Assembly (NCBI GenBank): GCA_900542165.1
Contig: UQMM01000012.1
Span: 1-60,187 of the forward strand
Direction: 5' to 3'
From: an uncultured Collinsella sp.
GTDB lineage: Bacteria > Actinomycetota > Coriobacteriia > Coriobacteriales > Coriobacteriaceae
Length of the DNA stretch: 60,187 bases
This document shows positions 33,616 to 41,197 of the stretch, in pieces. The notes under the pieces are model-generated. The model had not been told where the DNA came from and searched no databases. It was given only the letters and a program-made list of their open reading frames with translations. The stretch's first letter is position 1. Each line of letters opens with the position of its first letter. The translations under genes were made by a program, and so were the position numbers.

Positions 33616-34449
33616 ATGGCAGGCCTGTTCAACATCCTTAAGGTCACCGTCAGCGAGGACAAGATCTGCGCGCATGTGCTGGTGAACCCCGGCATGCCGC
33701 TCATGACCTCGGAGGATATCGAGGCCACGGCGCGCGTGTATTACCTGGTGCCGGCGATTGCCAAGCACCTGTGCCTGGGTGATTCCGGTCGCGAGTTCCA
33801 GGACTGCATGGGCCAGACCGAGCTTTGCCATCTGCTTGAGCATGTGACGGTCGAGCTCATGAACGAGACCGGGCTTGCCGGCAGCATCTCGTGCGGCCGC
33901 ACGCGCGTAAGCGAGCACGACGAGCGCGTCTTTGAGGTTGAGCTTTCGTGCCCCGACGACGCGCTGGCCATCGGCGCGCTGTCTTCGGCCACCTTTATGA
34001 TGGACTGGGCGTACCTGCACGCCGACCAGCCTGCCCCCGACGTGGAAGGCACGGTCGCGGGCCTGCGCAACCTGGTGCTGGGCATGCGTGCCGAGGCCGA
34101 GGGCAAGGATCCTCACGAGGCCGTCGCCGCTGCGAACGGCGAAGATGCTGCCGAGGCCGAGGGCGCTGACGAGGGCGATGTGCCGGTCGACGCCGAGCCC
34201 GTTGCCGATGCGACCGCCGAGCCCGTTCCCACCGAGCCCCAGGGCGTCCCCAACTTTGACGACGAGCCCCAGGTGGCGATTGATACCGAGGGCGCGGTTG
34301 CCGAGAACCACGAGGCCTCCGCTGCCGTCTTTGGCGGTGCGGCGACGGTTCCGGCAGGGCCTGCGCATGAGGGCGGCCTGCCGCTCGTGGACGGCGCCGG
34401 CGAGGACCCGGGTGCCACGGTGGCCATGCCGGCTATGCCTCAGGAGTAG
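33616..34449 (+). CDS. Protein with cyanophycin-synthetase N-terminal-like domain and acidic tail
   Basis: 277 residues. The first 155 resemble the N-terminal domain of cyanophycin synthetase: the stretch CHLLEHVTVELMNETG matches the conserved LxEHxxxELQxxxG pattern there, followed by a beta-rich VFEVELSCPDDALAIGAL segment. The ATP-grasp and Mur-ligase-like domains of that enzyme are missing. Residues 160-277 are low complexity, rich in Ala/Glu/Asp/Pro, and probably disordered. The function of the isolated domain is unknown to me; peptide or arginine/aspartate binding would be speculation. Downstream of the CorC-like gene, GGGGAGAG before the ATG. Confidence 0.55.
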   Translation: MAGLFNILKVTVSEDKICAHVLVNPGMPLMTSEDIEATARVYYLVPAIAKHLCLGDSGREFQDCMGQTELCHLLEHVTVELMNETGLAGSISCGRTRVSEHDERVFEVELSCPDDALAIGALSSATFMMDWAYLHADQPAPDVEGTVAGLRNLVLGMRAEAEGKDPHEAVAAANGEDAAEAEGADEGDVPVDAEPVADATAEPVPTEPQGVPNFDDEPQVAIDTEGAVAENHEASAAVFGGAATVPAGPAHEGGLPLVDGAGEDPGATVAMPAMPQE

Positions 34450-34585
34450 GCCTACGCGTTTATCACCATCACGTACCTGCGCCTTTGCCGTACGCAGATG
34501 AGCGGAGCGGCAAGTGATGCGCTGCGGGTATAATGGACAGCATTCAAACGGTGGGCACCGACGTGCCCGCAGGAGAGGAATGATC

Positions 34586-34975
34586 ATGGGTAAGACTTTC
34601 AGCTTTGTCTCCGGCGCACTTTTTGGCGCCGCTGCCGGCGCTATTGTCGGCGTTGCTCTGGCCCCGCGCTCGGGTGCCGAGACCCGCGCCATGGCTGCCG
34701 ATATCGCTAACGACGCCTGGGACAATATGCGCGACACCTACGAGCACAGCGCCGAGGAGGCCCGTGCTGCGGTGAATGACTTTGGCCCGATGGTTGACGC
34801 CAAGACCGACGACCTGCGCGCCAAGGTCGACCTGGCCCGCGAGCGCATGGACCAGCTGCGCGAGCAGCTCAACGACGCCATTTCGGGCGGCAACGTGACG
34901 CCTGCCGCCGACGTCGTGGTCGAGAACGCCGTCGAGGCTGATACCGAGGCTGCGGAGCCCTCGACCGAGGCATAA
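34586..34975 (+). CDS. YtxH-domain protein
   Basis: 129 residues. One Gly/Ala-rich N-terminal transmembrane segment (FVSGALFGAAAGAIVGVALAP) followed by an amphipathic, Ala/Glu/Arg-rich helix: the YtxH (gas-vesicle/general-stress-like) layout. It starts at the ATG at 34586 (or 34580) after AGGAGAGGA. The stop overlaps the start of the PRC-barrel gene by one base (TAATG), so translation is coupled. Likely a small envelope-stress protein. Confidence 0.8.
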   Translation: MGKTFSFVSGALFGAAAGAIVGVALAPRSGAETRAMAADIANDAWDNMRDTYEHSAEEARAAVNDFGPMVDAKTDDLRAKVDLARERMDQLREQLNDAISGGNVTPAADVVVENAVEADTEAAEPSTEA

Positions 34976-35730
34976 TGCGCGCCGGGGATTTTGTCGGCGC
35001 CAAGATCTATCGCAAGCCTACCGAGGACAAGCGCACCAAAAAGGATGGCACGCCGCGCAGCCCTAAAAAGCTCGGAAAGATTCACTTTCCGGTCTTTACC
35101 CCGGGCGGTACGCGCGTGGTCGGCTTTATGGTCCGCCAGTCCGATATCGCGGGCATGATCGAGCGCCCCGACCGATTCGTTGCGCTCGACGCCATTGGCG
35201 TCTACGAGGGCGCCATTGCGGTCGATGACGTCAAGGACACGTACGATGCCGCCGCTGCCAAGCGCCTCGACATCAACCTGGACGATTGCATCATCTGGGT
35301 CGGTATGGACGTGCGCACGGAATCAGGCGACGTCGTGGGCTATTGCTCGGACGTTGAGTTCAAGCCACGCTCGGGCATCGTGCAGACGTTTTATGTGACC
35401 GCCGGTGCTGCTTCGAGTGTTTTGGTTGGTGACACGCAGGTGCCGCCGACGATGCTGCGCGGCTATGCGGACGGCGCGATGATTGTTTCGGACGAGGTCA
35501 AGTCGCTCGGGTATTCGGGCGGCGCCGCCGCAAAGGCTGCCGAGGCAAGCGTCGTGGTGGGCGACAAGGTCAAAAAGGGCGCCAAGGTGCTCGACGACAA
35601 GGGATCGGTTGCCGTGGACAAGGGCAGTCGCGCACTGGGCAAGCAGCTCGGCAAGACGCGCGGCATGTTCAAGGCCTTTAAGGACGAATACCAAAAGGCG
35701 AGCGGAGGCTCGTCAAAAGCTACAAAATAG
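34975..35730 (+). CDS. PRC-barrel domain protein
   Basis: 251 residues, no signal peptide. Two PRC-barrel-like halves are visible: GKIHFPVFTPGGTRVVGFMV near the N-terminus and WVGMDVRTESGDVVGYCSDVEF in the middle. The C-terminus is Lys/Ala-rich (about 185-251). PRC barrels bind RNA or protein partners (RimM, photosynthetic reaction centre H subunit). The YtxH neighbour points to envelope association. The PRC domain of the MgtE-like protein at 37.5 kb is separate. Confidence 0.75.
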   Translation: MRAGDFVGAKIYRKPTEDKRTKKDGTPRSPKKLGKIHFPVFTPGGTRVVGFMVRQSDIAGMIERPDRFVALDAIGVYEGAIAVDDVKDTYDAAAAKRLDINLDDCIIWVGMDVRTESGDVVGYCSDVEFKPRSGIVQTFYVTAGAASSVLVGDTQVPPTMLRGYADGAMIVSDEVKSLGYSGGAAAKAAEASVVVGDKVKKGAKVLDDKGSVAVDKGSRALGKQLGKTRGMFKAFKDEYQKASGGSSKATK

Positions 35731-35802
35731 CGACGTACCAAATGATGGGAGGCAAGCCGGAGACCTGTTGCTCCGGCTTGCTGTGTTTATGGGGGAGGGC
35801 AC

Positions 35803-37209
35803 ATGCGCCAAAACGGATCCAACTTAAACGGGCGTTCGGGTGCGCGTCCGACGGCGCGCCGCGACCTGGGGCAGCTGCCCAGCGGTCAGCGCAAGCGTCA
35901 CCGTAAGCCCGGCGCGATGTATCTCAACCATAGCCGCGGGTTTAGCGATCGCAGCGCGCGCATCGGCAACAGCCGCACGCCCCGTCGTTCGTCTCGCCTG
36001 CCCTATGCGCTCATCGCCGTTGGTTGCGCGCTTGTGTTGTTTATCGCCGCCGTCGTGGGCTACGTCAACCGTAGCGTGGACGTGGAGCTCAACGGCCAGA
36101 AGACCGCGGTGCGCGTGGGCTCTACGCTGCAGAATCTCATCGACGACCAGGAATTGGCTGACACCTACGACGCAGGCGACCTGCTGGCCGTCGATGACAG
36201 CGTGCTCAAGCGCCATGGGGGCGAAAAGCTGTCGGTGAAGGTCGACGGTAAGCGCGTGAAACAGGGCAAATGGGATAGCCGCGAACTTGAGGGCGGCGAG
36301 AAGGTGACGGTCAAGGATGGCCGTAACACCTACGAGAAGCACGAGGTTCAGGCTACGGTTATCGAGCCCAAGCTCAAAGTCGAGGGCACGGGCGCTATCG
36401 AGTATGTGCAGACGTGGGGCGTCCAGGGCCGATCCGAGGTGTGGGTTGGTGAGCAGTCGGGCAAGACGCAAGACCGCGGCGAGGTTGTGCCCGCCACCGA
36501 TTGCGTCGTTGCGTGCGCCAGCGTGGCGCCCAAGGGCAACGAAAAGTATGTGGCGCTGACGTTTGACGAGGGTCCGAGCGGCGCCACCAAACAGATCTTG
36601 CAGGTGCTCAAGGAAAAGCGTGTCACCGCGACGTTCTTCCTTTCGGGCGATGCGGTCGAGGCCTCGCCTGCCACGGCCAAGGCGATTGTCGATGCCGGGT
36701 GCGAGATCGGATCCAACAGCTACAGCGACGATTCGCTCAAGGGCCAGGACCGTGAGGCGGTACGCGAACAGATCACGAAAGGCACCGATGCGATTAAGTC
36801 GGCGACCGGCGTGAAGACGATGCTGCTGCGTGCTCCCTACGCTGCCTTTGACGAGCAAAACTGGATTGATGCGATGGACCTGGTCTCCGCCGTGGTCTCG
36901 TGGAATATCGACTCGGGCGACTGGCTGCTCAACGGTGCCGACGAGCAGGTTTCGACGGTGCTCGATTCGGTGACGCCGGGCAATATCGTGCTGCTCACCG
37001 ATAGAGACGAATGCGCCGAGCAGACGCTCGAGGCGCTGCCGCAGATTATCGACGGCCTCATTGCCGACGGCTACAAGATCGTGACGCTCAGCGACCTGGT
37101 CAAGACGGACACGGCATTGAGCAAAAAGCTCACCTCGCTGACGAAGGTCACCATGCCCAAGGACGCCGTGTTCCCCCAACTTGCCGAGGACGAAGACACC
37201 ACAGAGTAG
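35803..37209 (+). CDS. Membrane-anchored polysaccharide deacetylase-like protein, probably non-catalytic
   Basis: 468 residues. A basic cytoplasmic segment is followed by one transmembrane helix (about 66-86), a beta-rich region of about 130 residues (ubiquitin/G5-like, VELNGQKTAVRVGSTLQNLI) and a NodB-homology domain from about residue 245. NodB motifs are altered: TFDDGP reads TFDEGP (D255, E256), the metal-binding HxxxH motif reads N305-S-Y-S-D309, and the motif 5 LLHD reads LLTD. Motif 3 LRAPYA and the SWNIDSGDW motif remain. Loss of both metal-ligand histidines and the catalytic-side histidine suggests a pseudoenzyme that may still bind peptidoglycan or glycan. GGGGGAGGG precedes the ATG. 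Confidence 0.8.
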   Translation: MRQNGSNLNGRSGARPTARRDLGQLPSGQRKRHRKPGAMYLNHSRGFSDRSARIGNSRTPRRSSRLPYALIAVGCALVLFIAAVVGYVNRSVDVELNGQKTAVRVGSTLQNLIDDQELADTYDAGDLLAVDDSVLKRHGGEKLSVKVDGKRVKQGKWDSRELEGGEKVTVKDGRNTYEKHEVQATVIEPKLKVEGTGAIEYVQTWGVQGRSEVWVGEQSGKTQDRGEVVPATDCVVACASVAPKGNEKYVALTFDEGPSGATKQILQVLKEKRVTATFFLSGDAVEASPATAKAIVDAGCEIGSNSYSDDSLKGQDREAVREQITKGTDAIKSATGVKTMLLRAPYAAFDEQNWIDAMDLVSAVVSWNIDSGDWLLNGADEQVSTVLDSVTPGNIVLLTDRDECAEQTLEALPQIIDGLIADGYKIVTLSDLVKTDTALSKKLTSLTKVTMPKDAVFPQLAEDEDTTE

Positions 37210-37218
37210 TCATTGGGT

Positions 37219-37246
37219 AGTCATTTAAGAACGTCCCCAATGACTA
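37219..37246. repeat. GGGGACG-type REP hairpin
   Basis: AGTCATTTAAGAACGTCCCC followed by AATGACT: the same unit as at 28820-28847, placed immediately after the deacetylase-like gene. Confidence 0.75.
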
Positions 37247-37329
37247 TGTCACGGATGCGTCAGTGTTTGGTATGCCTGCAATGTGCAGCGCATAAATTCG
37301 ATGCCGCAGGGCGATGCTGATGCTATAGT

Positions 37330-37521
37330 TACTGCGGTTAATGAGGGTCAAGAGAAAGGTTACAGGTGAAATCCAAACCTCGACCATACAGTCGATGACC
37401 CCATGCAGGTGCTTTTTGCGCATGCACGGGGTGTAAGCGTCGAGCGGCGTGCCGCCCGCGCATGCGTATACATATCCAGAAGCCCCCGGACGCCGCACGC
37501 GCGGCCGCGTCCGGAGGAATA
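37330..37521 (+). promoter_or_regulatory. Structured leader of the MgtE-like gene
   Basis: TATAGT at 37324-37329 is -10-like. About 200 nt of leader follow with two strong stems: CCCC-a-TGCA-g-GTGC against GCGC-a-TGCA-c-GGGG around TTTTT (37400-37432), and CCGGACGC (about 37486-37493 or just after) pairing with GCGTCCGG (about 37507-37514), which overlaps the CCGGAGG ribosome site. The segment GTTACAGGTGAAATCC resembles a cobalamin-box fragment, and GTTAATGAGGGTC faintly resembles the M-box start, but neither class can be confirmed. A Mg2+-responsive RNA is a reasonable guess given the genes. Confidence 0.4.
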
Positions 37522-37554
37522 ATGATGGGGAGCACCATTGAATTATCTGAGTGA
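37522..37554 (+). CDS. Possible 10-residue leader peptide overlapping the MgtE-like start
   Basis: ATG at 37522 after CCGGAGG (37511-37517) opens MMGSTIELSE and ends at TGA 37552-37554. It overlaps the first five codons of the MgtE-like frame. One base after the stop an in-frame ATG of the transporter gene (37556) occurs, so ribosomes could re-initiate there. The better ribosome site belongs to this small frame rather than to the TTG at 37538. It may be chance. Confidence 0.35.
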   Translation: MMGSTIELSE

Positions 37555-39382
37555 GATGCTCAAATTGCCGGTCTTGGACGTCGACGGCGAAAAGCTCGGC
37601 GTGGTCAACGATTTTGGTATTGCTACCGGCGAAGTTTTTCCGCACGTGACGTCGCTCGCGTTCCGCGGACCCGGCAAGACGCCGTTTATGATCAGCTGGC
37701 GCAAATGGGTCGACCGTATCGACGAGACGGGTGTACACCTTAAGACGTCGGCCACCGAAATCCGTTTTTCGTACCTGCAGCCGACCGAACTCTTGCTTGC
37801 CCGCGACGTGCTGAACAAGCAGATTGTCGACACGCAGGGCATGAAGGTCGTGCGCGTCAACGACATCAAGTTTTCCATGTCGGGCGAAAACCAGCTGCGC
37901 CTGCTGGGCGCCGAGGTCGGTGCCCGCGGTCTGCTACGCGCCATCAGCCCCGCGCTCGAGCATATCGTCGAAGGTTTTATGAAGCACCTGGGCAAGCCGC
38001 TCAGTGAGGACATCATCGCTTGGTCCTACATGGACCTGCTCGACCGCTCGACCAAGAACATTCAACTCTCGGTGTCGCATAAGACGCTCGGCGAGCTGCA
38101 CCCTGCCGACATCGCCGACATTATCGAGCAGCTCGACCCGCGCCTACGTGCGCAGGTGTTTGCGCAGCTCGATACCGCCCAGGCCGCCGAGGCCATCTCG
38201 GAGTTCGATGACGACGAGCTTATGACCGAGATGCTCGAGGGCCTGTCCGACACCGACGCATCGTCGATGCTAGCCATGATGGACCCGGACGACGCCGCCG
38301 ACCTGATCGACGAGCTCGATTACGAGAAGGCCGAGAAGCTCCTGCGCCTGATGGGCGTCAAGGAAGAGAAGGCGATTCGTAACCTGCTGGGGTATGAGGA
38401 CAACACCGCCGGCCGCATCATGACCTCGGAGTTTGTCTCGCTGCCCGCCACGGCGACGGTCGGCGACGCCATCGAGGCGATTCGCAAGCTCGACGAGGAC
38501 TTTGAGAGCGTCTATTACGTCTATACCGAGGACCCGAGCGGCATGCTGACGGGCGTGCTTTCGCTGCGCACGCTGATCGTGGCCGACCGCGACGCCACGC
38601 TGGGCCAGCTCGCCTATCGCGATCTGGTCTACGTGTCACCCGACGAGGACCAGGAAGACGTGACGGACGAGATGACCAAGTACGACCTGGTTGCCATCCC
38701 TGTCTGCGACGAGAACCGTCATATCCTGGGCATCGTGACCTTCGACGACGCCATGGACGTTATTGCCGAGGAGCATCAGGAGGACCTGCAGATCGCCGGT
38801 GTCGGCTCGGGCGATAGCGCGTCGGACGACTCGACGAACGTGCTCAGCTGGTTCGTGCATCGTCAGTACTGGGTCGTCGTGTGGGGCATCGCCTCGTGCA
38901 TCATGGCAACGGTGCTGGGGACGGCGCTGGGCTCCGCGCATTTGGTGGTGTTCCCCATGTGCGCCATGCCGCTCGTGTTGCTGGCTGCCTCGCGTATGGT
39001 GTCGTTCGTCAAGAACTACTTCTTGGAGTATGACGGTCACGACGACGAGCCCAAGCCATATCTGGGGTTCTTCTTCCAGAGCACGGGCATGGGCCTGATT
39101 CTGTCACTCGTGACCTATCTGTGCGCCCAGCTGGTGCGCACCGCCGCGTTTCCCGATGCGCCCATGTTTGAGGAGCAGCTCTTTACCGGCTGCTTTAATA
39201 TCGCTGCTATCATTTGCCTGGTTGGCAACATGAGCGCCGTGATTTACCTGATGGTGCTGTTCTGGCGTGACGAGCATGACCTCAACACGTCGGGCACCGC
39301 CATGAACGTTATTGCCGTCATGATCTCGTGCATAGCGTACTGCGCCGCTGCGGTGCTGCTCACCATGTCGGTCATGGGTTAG
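37538..39382 (+). CDS. PRC / MgtE-N / CBS membrane protein, MgtE-like
   Basis: 614 residues from a TTG start (GGGGAG upstream); an ATG at 37556 (residue 7) is an equally good start. Domains: PRC-barrel-like (1-160), MgtE_N helical repeat (about 180-285, LHPADIADIIEQLDP), two CBS domains (about 290-420, AGRIMTSEFVSLPATATVGDAI) and five transmembrane helices (about 446-614). In MgtE channels the N and CBS domains sense cytosolic Mg2+. Here the membrane part matches the helix count of MgtE but not its usual sequence. The gene after it encodes an NRAMP-type transporter, so the two may act together in magnesium uptake or its control. Confidence 0.8.
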   Translation: MNYLSEMLKLPVLDVDGEKLGVVNDFGIATGEVFPHVTSLAFRGPGKTPFMISWRKWVDRIDETGVHLKTSATEIRFSYLQPTELLLARDVLNKQIVDTQGMKVVRVNDIKFSMSGENQLRLLGAEVGARGLLRAISPALEHIVEGFMKHLGKPLSEDIIAWSYMDLLDRSTKNIQLSVSHKTLGELHPADIADIIEQLDPRLRAQVFAQLDTAQAAEAISEFDDDELMTEMLEGLSDTDASSMLAMMDPDDAADLIDELDYEKAEKLLRLMGVKEEKAIRNLLGYEDNTAGRIMTSEFVSLPATATVGDAIEAIRKLDEDFESVYYVYTEDPSGMLTGVLSLRTLIVADRDATLGQLAYRDLVYVSPDEDQEDVTDEMTKYDLVAIPVCDENRHILGIVTFDDAMDVIAEEHQEDLQIAGVGSGDSASDDSTNVLSWFVHRQYWVVVWGIASCIMATVLGTALGSAHLVVFPMCAMPLVLLAASRMVSFVKNYFLEYDGHDDEPKPYLGFFFQSTGMGLILSLVTYLCAQLVRTAAFPDAPMFEEQLFTGCFNIAAIICLVGNMSAVIYLMVLFWRDEHDLNTSGTAMNVIAVMISCIAYCAAAVLLTMSVMG

Positions 39383-39390
39383 GTGGTCGC

Positions 39391-40653
39391 GTGCAAAATA
39401 CCAAGCAAAAGTCGGGCACCAAGCAAAAGTTGACCATCGCGGCCATCTTTGGCGCTATGGGTCCCGGTCTGCTGGCGGCGCTTTCGGGCAATGACGCCGG
39501 CGGCATTGCAACGTATTCCAGCGCGGGCGCCAGCTATGGCTACAAGATGCTCTGGATGCTTCCCGTCATGACTGTGCTGCTCATCGTGACGCAGGAGACC
39601 GCGGCGCGCTGCGGATGCGTCACGGGTAAGGGCCTGGCGTCGCTCATTCGCGAGCGCTTTGGCGTGCGCAAGAGCGTGCTGGCCATGGCGGCGCTGTTGA
39701 TCGCCAACACGGCGGTGACCATTTCGGAGTTTGCGGGCATCGCCAGCGGCCTTGCCCTCTTTGGCGTGCCGGCGAGCATCTCGGTGCCGTTGGTGGCGCT
39801 GCTGGTGTGGATGCTTACCATGTCGGGTAGTTTCCAGCGCATCGAGAAGATTCTGCTGCTGGTGAGCTGCGTGTTCGTGACCTATATTGTCGCCGCGTTC
39901 ATGGCTGGCCCCAACTGGGGTGAGGTCGCGGTCGACCTGGTCGTGCCTAACATTCAAAATGACCCCAGCTACGTGTCGCTCGTGGTCGCAACGATCGGTA
40001 CCACCATCGCGCCGTGGATGATTTTCTTGGCGCAGAACAACGTGGTCGATAAGAACGCGGGCGAGGACGATATCGTGCTGCAGCGCATCGATACTGTGAG
40101 CGGCTCGCTTGCCGCCGATATCATTGCCGGTTTTATTATCATCACGACCGGTACGGTGTTGTTCCCGGCGGGTATTCAGATTAGCGATGCCGCCGATGCT
40201 GCCCGCGCGCTGGAGCCTATTGCGGGTCAGTGGTCCACGGTACTGTTTGCCTCGGGCCTGGTCGCGGCGAGCTTCTTGGCCGCCTGCGTGCTGCCGGGCG
40301 TTACGTCGAGCGCTATCTGCGAGGCATTTGGCTGGGAGCGCGGTGCCGACCGCAGCTGGGACGAGGCCCCGGTCTATCGCGGCATCATTACGGCCATCAT
40401 CGGTATCTCTGCCGTGCTGGTGCTTATGCCCGGCGTTGATCTGTTCCAGATTATGATGACCTCGCAGGTCATCAATGGCGTGCTACTGCCTGTAGTCTTG
40501 GTATTCCAGGTGGTTATCGCGGCGGATCGCCACATTATGGGTGCCAACCGCAACGGCCGCGTGTGGAACGTGCTCACTTGGGCGACTATCGCCGTGATTA
40601 CGGTGCTCACGGTCGTCATGTTTGCCCTGCAGGCGATGGGCTACAGCGCTTAA
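39391..40653 (+). CDS. NRAMP-related transporter, probable Mg2+ (NRMT-like)
   Basis: 420 residues, about eleven helices of the LeuT fold. I start at the GTG at 39391 (AGGTGG at proper spacing), just after the previous stop; the frame is open further upstream inside the neighbour. NRAMP Mn/Fe transporters have DPGN in helix 1 and a metal-binding Met in the MPH motif of helix 6. Here helix 1 reads D35-A-G-G38 and helix 6 reads T205-I-A207-P208-W209, so the Asn, the Met and the His are gone while the Asp stays. Loss of the soft Met ligand is what has been described for NRAMP-related magnesium transporters, including one from Eggerthella lenta, another Coriobacteriia. Mg2+ as substrate is inference. 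Confidence 0.85.
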   Translation: MQNTKQKSGTKQKLTIAAIFGAMGPGLLAALSGNDAGGIATYSSAGASYGYKMLWMLPVMTVLLIVTQETAARCGCVTGKGLASLIRERFGVRKSVLAMAALLIANTAVTISEFAGIASGLALFGVPASISVPLVALLVWMLTMSGSFQRIEKILLLVSCVFVTYIVAAFMAGPNWGEVAVDLVVPNIQNDPSYVSLVVATIGTTIAPWMIFLAQNNVVDKNAGEDDIVLQRIDTVSGSLAADIIAGFIIITTGTVLFPAGIQISDAADAARALEPIAGQWSTVLFASGLVAASFLAACVLPGVTSSAICEAFGWERGADRSWDEAPVYRGIITAIIGISAVLVLMPGVDLFQIMMTSQVINGVLLPVVLVFQVVIAADRHIMGANRNGRVWNVLTWATIAVITVLTVVMFALQAMGYSA

Positions 40654-40672
40654 CGCCCACTTTTGCTTCCGA

Positions 40673-40706
40673 ACAGGCCGCAGCGATGGACTGCGGCCTG
40701 TTTTTT
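40673..40706 (+). terminator. Intrinsic terminator of the NRAMP-like gene
   Basis: ACAGGCCGCAG (40673-40683) pairs with CTGCGGCCTGT (40691-40701) followed by six T's. Confidence 0.92.
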
Positions 40707-40735
40707 GTCTGCGATAGGGCGTTAGTTATATGGTA

Positions 40736-40965
40736 GTGGGCAAAAAATGCCAAATATGAGTACTGTTGCTAAGTGAATAGCATTTATATCCAAGAAAATA
40801 ATGAACATAAACCATAGTATGTTCATTAAAATTGGCTCTAATACGCCTTAAACCAGTCAGGTTGGCTGCTTTAGGGGGTTGTAGGGGACGCTCGGACGTC
40901 ATTTTGGGTGGTTTTGTTTGCTATTAAAATGGTAACAGTACTCATATTTGCCCTTTTTTGCCCAC
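40736..40965. mobile_element. MITE-like element with 32-nt terminal inverted repeats
   Basis: Left end GTGGGCAAAAAA... (40736-40767) and right end ...TTTTTTGCCCAC (40934-40965) are inverted copies over 32 nt with two mismatches (shared inner part CAAATATGAGTACTGTT). The 165-bp interior is AT-rich, has no gene and holds a TGAACATA...TATGTTCA dyad (40803-40825). There is no clear target-site duplication. Length and structure fit a non-autonomous miniature transposon. The remaining gap to the acyltransferase gene (40966-41136) shows no gene. Confidence 0.75.
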
Positions 40966-41136
40966 AGACCTTTGAGGTTACGGCGAAAGGGGCTTGTTTT
41001 GATTGTTTGGGGCAGGCGCGAGGCACGGAAACGATGTCTGGAGCGGCGGAGCAGCTTGGAATTCATCCGTAGAGGTCTTCATTGGCTGCGCCAGGAGTGC
41101 CTCCAGGTGCCGGTACAAAAGGAGTGTCCTTAACTG

Positions 41137-41174
41137 CCGCAGGGGGCGTCGGCCGTGGCCGACGCCCCCTGCGG
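41137..41174 (-). terminator. Perfect 18-bp hairpin after the acyltransferase gene
   Basis: CCGCAGGGGGCGTCGGCC at 41137-41154 pairs exactly with 41157-41174 around GT. It lies 24 bp beyond the acyltransferase stop on the minus strand, without a T run. Confidence 0.65.
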
Positions 41175-41197
41175 GTGTAAGCAGATTTGGCTGCGCG

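Noticed and set aside
37330..37521. Cobalamin riboswitch or M-box
   Set aside because: GGTGAAATCC and GTTAATGAGG resemble parts of these classes, but the rest of each consensus is missing. Reported only as an unassigned leader; a covariance-model scan would decide.
40948..41133. 61-codon ORF between the MITE-like element and the acyltransferase gene
   Set aside because: Starts inside the inverted repeat, Arg-rich, no ribosome site and no similarity.
41137..41174. Integron-like or attachment site
   Set aside because: A perfect GC-rich hairpin right after a stop codon is better explained as a terminator; no integrase is nearby.
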